The notes under the pieces are model-generated. The model searched no databases, was not told the origin of the DNA, and worked only from the letters and a program-made list of their open reading frames with translations. A DNA stretch of 64,000 bases from an uncultured Shimia sp. (GTDB lineage: Bacteria > Pseudomonadota > Alphaproteobacteria > Rhodobacterales > Rhodobacteraceae), in assembly GCA_937897325.1 (NCBI GenBank), contig CALCOY010000023.1:1-64000 (forward strand). Reading direction: 5' to 3'. A program made the position numbers and the translations under genes. Position 1 is the stretch's first letter. Every line of letters begins with the position of its first letter. Of the stretch, positions 61,620 to 64,000 are shown in pieces.

Positions 61620-61842
61620 GGTGCCACCTCTTATTCGCTCTAGCGAGGTGCCTGTCGGCGCCCCCTAGCGCTCGTTGCCTGCTCAAGAAACCGGGGCTAG
61701 CCCCCGTGTCCCTACAAAATATGGTGAGTGACGTCTGGCTGTCGCGCAACCCTTTATTTGGGGATAAACACGATTTGTTGGGGGTAAGCGCGCCTTTGAG
61801 GCGAAATCTTGGGAGTTCCAAAGATTTTGTTAACGAATAATC

Positions 61843-61866
61843 AAAAAAACGCCGCTGAGGCGGCGC
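61843..61866 (-). terminator. Rho-independent terminator after the UbiK gene
   Basis: Read on the minus strand, CGCCGC-CTCA-GCGGCG forms a perfect 6-bp stem followed by seven T residues. It lies 26 bases after the ubiK stop codon. Confidence 0.88.
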
Positions 61867-61891
61867 ATTGTTTAAGTCTTGGGGAGGAAAA

Positions 61892-62134
61892 CTAGCCCTT
61901 GGTTTCGAGCGCGTCGATACGGGCTTTCAAGGCTTCGTTCTCTTCGCGGGCCTTTTGCGCCATAGCACGCACCGCATCGAATTCCTCGCGCGTGACAAAA
62001 TCGCGATCGGCCAGCCAGCGGTCCATCATGGACTTCATGGCTGTCTCGGCCTCTTCCCGAGCACCTTGCGCCACGCCCATCGCGTTGGTCATGAGTTGTG
62101 AGATGTCGTCGAATATCTTGCCGCGCGCTTGCAT
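61892..62134 (-). CDS. ubiK: UbiK-family ubiquinone biosynthesis accessory factor
   Basis: An 80-residue helical protein. Residues 1-40 are an amphipathic helix (MQARGKIFDDISQLMTNAMG) and 45-80 form a coiled coil (REEFDAVRAMAQKAREENEA). UbiK/BMFP proteins form trimers that aid ubiquinone biosynthesis under aerobic growth. ATG 62134 is the start that fits the family; longer frames add unrelated residues. The gene is followed by a terminator, lies beside a divergent lgt, and is a typical Rhodobacterales neighbour. Confidence 0.88.
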   Translation of the reverse strand: MQARGKIFDDISQLMTNAMGVAQGAREEAETAMKSMMDRWLADRDFVTREEFDAVRAMAQKAREENEALKARIDALETKG

Positions 62135-62227
62135 GTGTCGTCTCCGCCTGATTGCAAGTAGTATATGGACCTCTGATAGCGGCGTCGCAAGGTTGACGGC
62201 CACATGTCTCAGAGGCATTGAAGCGGC

Positions 62228-63127
62228 ATGACCGCAATGATCCCCTTTCCGGACCTGTCGCCCGAGATCTTCTCGATCACTATTTTTGGGATCGAGCTTG
62301 CGCTGCGCTGGTACGCGATGGCGTACATCGTTGGCATCCTTCTGGGCTACTGGCTGGTGATCCGGACAACGCGGCGCGTCACCCTTTGGTTAGATGGCAC
62401 CCCACCGATGGAAAAGCCGCAGCTTGAGGATCTGCTTTTCTGGCTGATCCTTGGCGTTATTCTTGGGGGCAGGCTCGGATATGTGTTTTTTTATCAACCT
62501 GGCTACTATCTCGAAAACCCCGGTCAGATCCTGCAGGTCTGGCGGGGCGGTATGGCCTTTCACGGCGGGCTGCTGGGCGTGGTGCTGGCGGCATGGTTCT
62601 ACACGACCCGGCACAAGATCCCGAAGTTCAGCGCAGCCGACGCGATCGCCATTGGGGTGCCTCCCGGGCTACTGCTGGGCCGGATCGCGAATTTCATCAA
62701 TGCCGAGCTTTGGGGCCGTCCGACCGACCTGCCTTGGGGCGTGGCCTTTGCGGGCGAGGCGGCGCAGGCCTGCGAAGGGGTTGTCGGGATTTGTGCGCGG
62801 CATCCGTCGCAACTCTATGAGGCGCTTTTGGAAGGGCTGATCCTGGGCGGGGGCCTTTTGTGGTTGGCCTGGCGGCGCGGCGCACTGAAAATGCCCGGCT
62901 TCATCTGTGGTGTGTTCCTTGTGGGCTACGGGCTGTCGCGGTTTCTGGTCGAATTCGTTCGCCAGCCAGATGCGCAATTCATCAGCCCTGGCAATCCACT
63001 TGGACTTGCCTGGCATGTGGGCGGCGTCGGTCTGACTATGGGTCAAATCCTGTCTCTTCCGATGATCGCGCTTGGCTGTTGGCTGATGATGCGGGCGCGG
63101 CGGCGGGCAGCGTCACAACCGGCATGA
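62228..63127 (+). CDS. lgt: Prolipoprotein diacylglyceryl transferase
   Basis: A 299-residue inner-membrane enzyme with seven hydrophobic segments. The Lgt signature [20 protein letters not shown] (catalytic Arg and Glu, about 151-170) and [13 protein letters not shown] near 195-207 are intact, as is [15 protein letters not shown]. It adds diacylglycerol to the lipobox Cys of lipoproteins. It is coupled by ATGA overlap to the methyltransferase gene downstream. Confidence 0.95.
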   Translation: MTAMIPFPDLSPEIFSITIFGIELALRWYAMAYIVGILLGYWLVIRTTRRVTLWLDGTPPMEKPQLEDLLFWLILGVILGGRLGYVFFYQPGYYLENPGQILQVWRGGMAFHGGLLGVVLAAWFYTTRHKIPKFSAADAIAIGVPPGLLLGRIANFINAELWGRPTDLPWGVAFAGEAAQACEGVVGICARHPSQLYEALLEGLILGGGLLWLAWRRGALKMPGFICGVFLVGYGLSRFLVEFVRQPDAQFISPGNPLGLAWHVGGVGLTMGQILSLPMIALGCWLMMRARRRAASQPA

Positions 63128-64000
63128 CCCTGCGGAATCGTTTGATCTCGCAGATCAGGATGCACGGACCGATCAGTGTGGCGGATTACATGCAGATCGC
63201 CCTGATGGATCCGAAAGAAGGCTACTACGCCACCCGCGATCCATTGGGTGCGGCGGGTGATTTCACCACAGCTCCTGAAATCAGCCAGATGTTCGGCGAG
63301 TTGATCGGCCTCTGCCTTGCGCAAAGCTGGCTGGATCGGGGCGCACCTGCGCCGTTCACGCTGGCCGAATTAGGCCCTGGCCGAGGCACTTTGATGGCTG
63401 ACCTGTTGCGGGCCACGCGGGTTGTGCCGGGCTTTTATGCCGCGGCCCAGATCCATCTGGTGGAGGTTTCGCCAGCGTTGCGGATCAAGCAGGCAGAAAC
63501 CCTGGAGGACGAAGATCCTGTCTGGTTGGACCGCGTTACCGCATTGCCCGCCCAACCCCTCTTTCTAATCGCGAACGAGTTTCTGGACGCCCTTCCCATA
63601 CGCCAATTCCTAAGGGATGACGCGCATTGGCGCGAACGCCAGATCGGGCTTTCTGAAGACGCCTTGGCCTTTGGACTTGGCCCCGTACAACCGCAACCTG
63701 CGCTCTCCTTTCGGCTGGAGGACACCCAAGTCGGAGACCTTGTGGAGGATTGTCCTGGTCTGGCGCCGATCATTGCGGAAGTCTCTGCGCGCATCCGGGA
63801 TCATGGTGGTGTGGGCCTATTTGTGGATTACGGAGACTGGCGCAGTCTTGGCGACACGCTGCAGGCCCTGCATGACCACAAACCAGCAGATCCTCTGGCT
63901 GCACCGGGTGCGGCCGATCTTACGGCCCATGTCGATTTTGAGGCCGTGGCAAAAGCCGCCCTTTGTCCTCATTCGCGCCTGACACCTCAGGGCGTCTTTC
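63124..64000 (+). CDS. MidA/NDUFAF7-like SAM-dependent methyltransferase, 5' part
   Basis: The frame is open from ATG 63124, overlapping the lgt stop, to the window edge, giving 292 residues without a stop. It starts with the family's YADYM-like [20 protein letters not shown] and [20 protein letters not shown]. The SAM motif [20 protein letters not shown] lies near 80-99, and [16 protein letters not shown] and VGLFVDYG follow. In mitochondria this family methylates the complex I subunit NDUFS2; the bacterial target is inferred. About 60 further residues are expected outside the window. Confidence 0.92.
   Translation, partial: MTLRNRLISQIRMHGPISVADYMQIALMDPKEGYYATRDPLGAAGDFTTAPEISQMFGELIGLCLAQSWLDRGAPAPFTLAELGPGRGTLMADLLRATRVVPGFYAAAQIHLVEVSPALRIKQAETLEDEDPVWLDRVTALPAQPLFLIANEFLDALPIRQFLRDDAHWRERQIGLSEDALAFGLGPVQPQPALSFRLEDTQVGDLVEDCPGLAPIIAEVSARIRDHGGVGLFVDYGDWRSLGDTLQALHDHKPADPLAAPGAADLTAHVDFEAVAKAALCPHSRLTPQGVF

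Overview
The window looks like a chromosomal segment of an alphaproteobacterium of the Rhodobacterales (Roseobacter/Rhodobacteraceae type). This is inferred from the high GC content, the lgt-MidA gene pair, an 80-residue UbiK-like gene beside lgt, LivFGHM and TRAP transport operons, and the general protein style. No database search was possible.

Layout. 1-1070: the 3' end of a 23S rRNA gene and a 5S rRNA gene. 1246-9365: a surface-polysaccharide region with a GT4 glycosyltransferase, two GT2 glycosyltransferases, a glycosyltransferase-methyltransferase fusion and a polytopic ligase/polymerase-like membrane protein with a three-repeat cytoplasmic tail. It is interrupted at 2.4-3.7 kb by decayed IS5-type pieces and two pseudogenes (an amino-acid dehydrogenase and a DUF1330 protein). 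9808-14388: a giant LamG/RTX protein containing two apparently identical 1,517-bp tandem modules. 14.4-18.0 kb: a graveyard of IS3, IS110 and unidentified fragments, followed by about 1.7 kb without a recognisable gene.

17990-30429: a tightly overlapping operon for aerobic anthranilate (2-aminobenzoate) catabolism through CoA thioesters. It holds a 2-aminobenzoyl-CoA monooxygenase/reductase, an SDR, a MarR regulator, an enoyl-CoA hydratase, an acyl-CoA dehydrogenase, an aromatic acid-CoA ligase, a complete Liv-type ABC importer, a 4HBT thioesterase and a RidA-like enamine/imine deaminase.

41209-30436 (minus strand): a ten-gene carbohydrate operon with a solute-binding protein, two permeases, a 62-residue membrane protein, two ATPases, a fused DhaK-DhaL kinase, a LacI repressor, a sugar-phosphate isomerase-like protein and a Gfo/Idh/MocA dehydrogenase. 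Two perfect 16-bp palindromes lie in front of it. 41634-47990: a hexuronate module with two GntR regulators, a TRAP transporter, KduD, KduI and a KdgF-like cupin. A shared 18-bp palindromic site lies in front of both transcription units. 48172-51871: quinone-type D-lactate dehydrogenase, a two-TM potassium-channel-like protein and an alpha/beta hydrolase fused to a polytopic membrane domain.

55012-51917 (minus strand): a TPP riboswitch followed by thiM-thiE-thiD-SDR, joined by ATGA overlaps. Divergent from it is a KAS III-like synthase with a TTG start. 56.3-64 kb: an IS481 relic, arsH with a small overlapping gene of unknown function, then housekeeping genes (tdk, a D-2-hydroxyacid dehydrogenase, a tRNA-binding-domain protein, proC, a YbjN protein, ubiK, lgt and a MidA-like methyltransferase cut by the window end).
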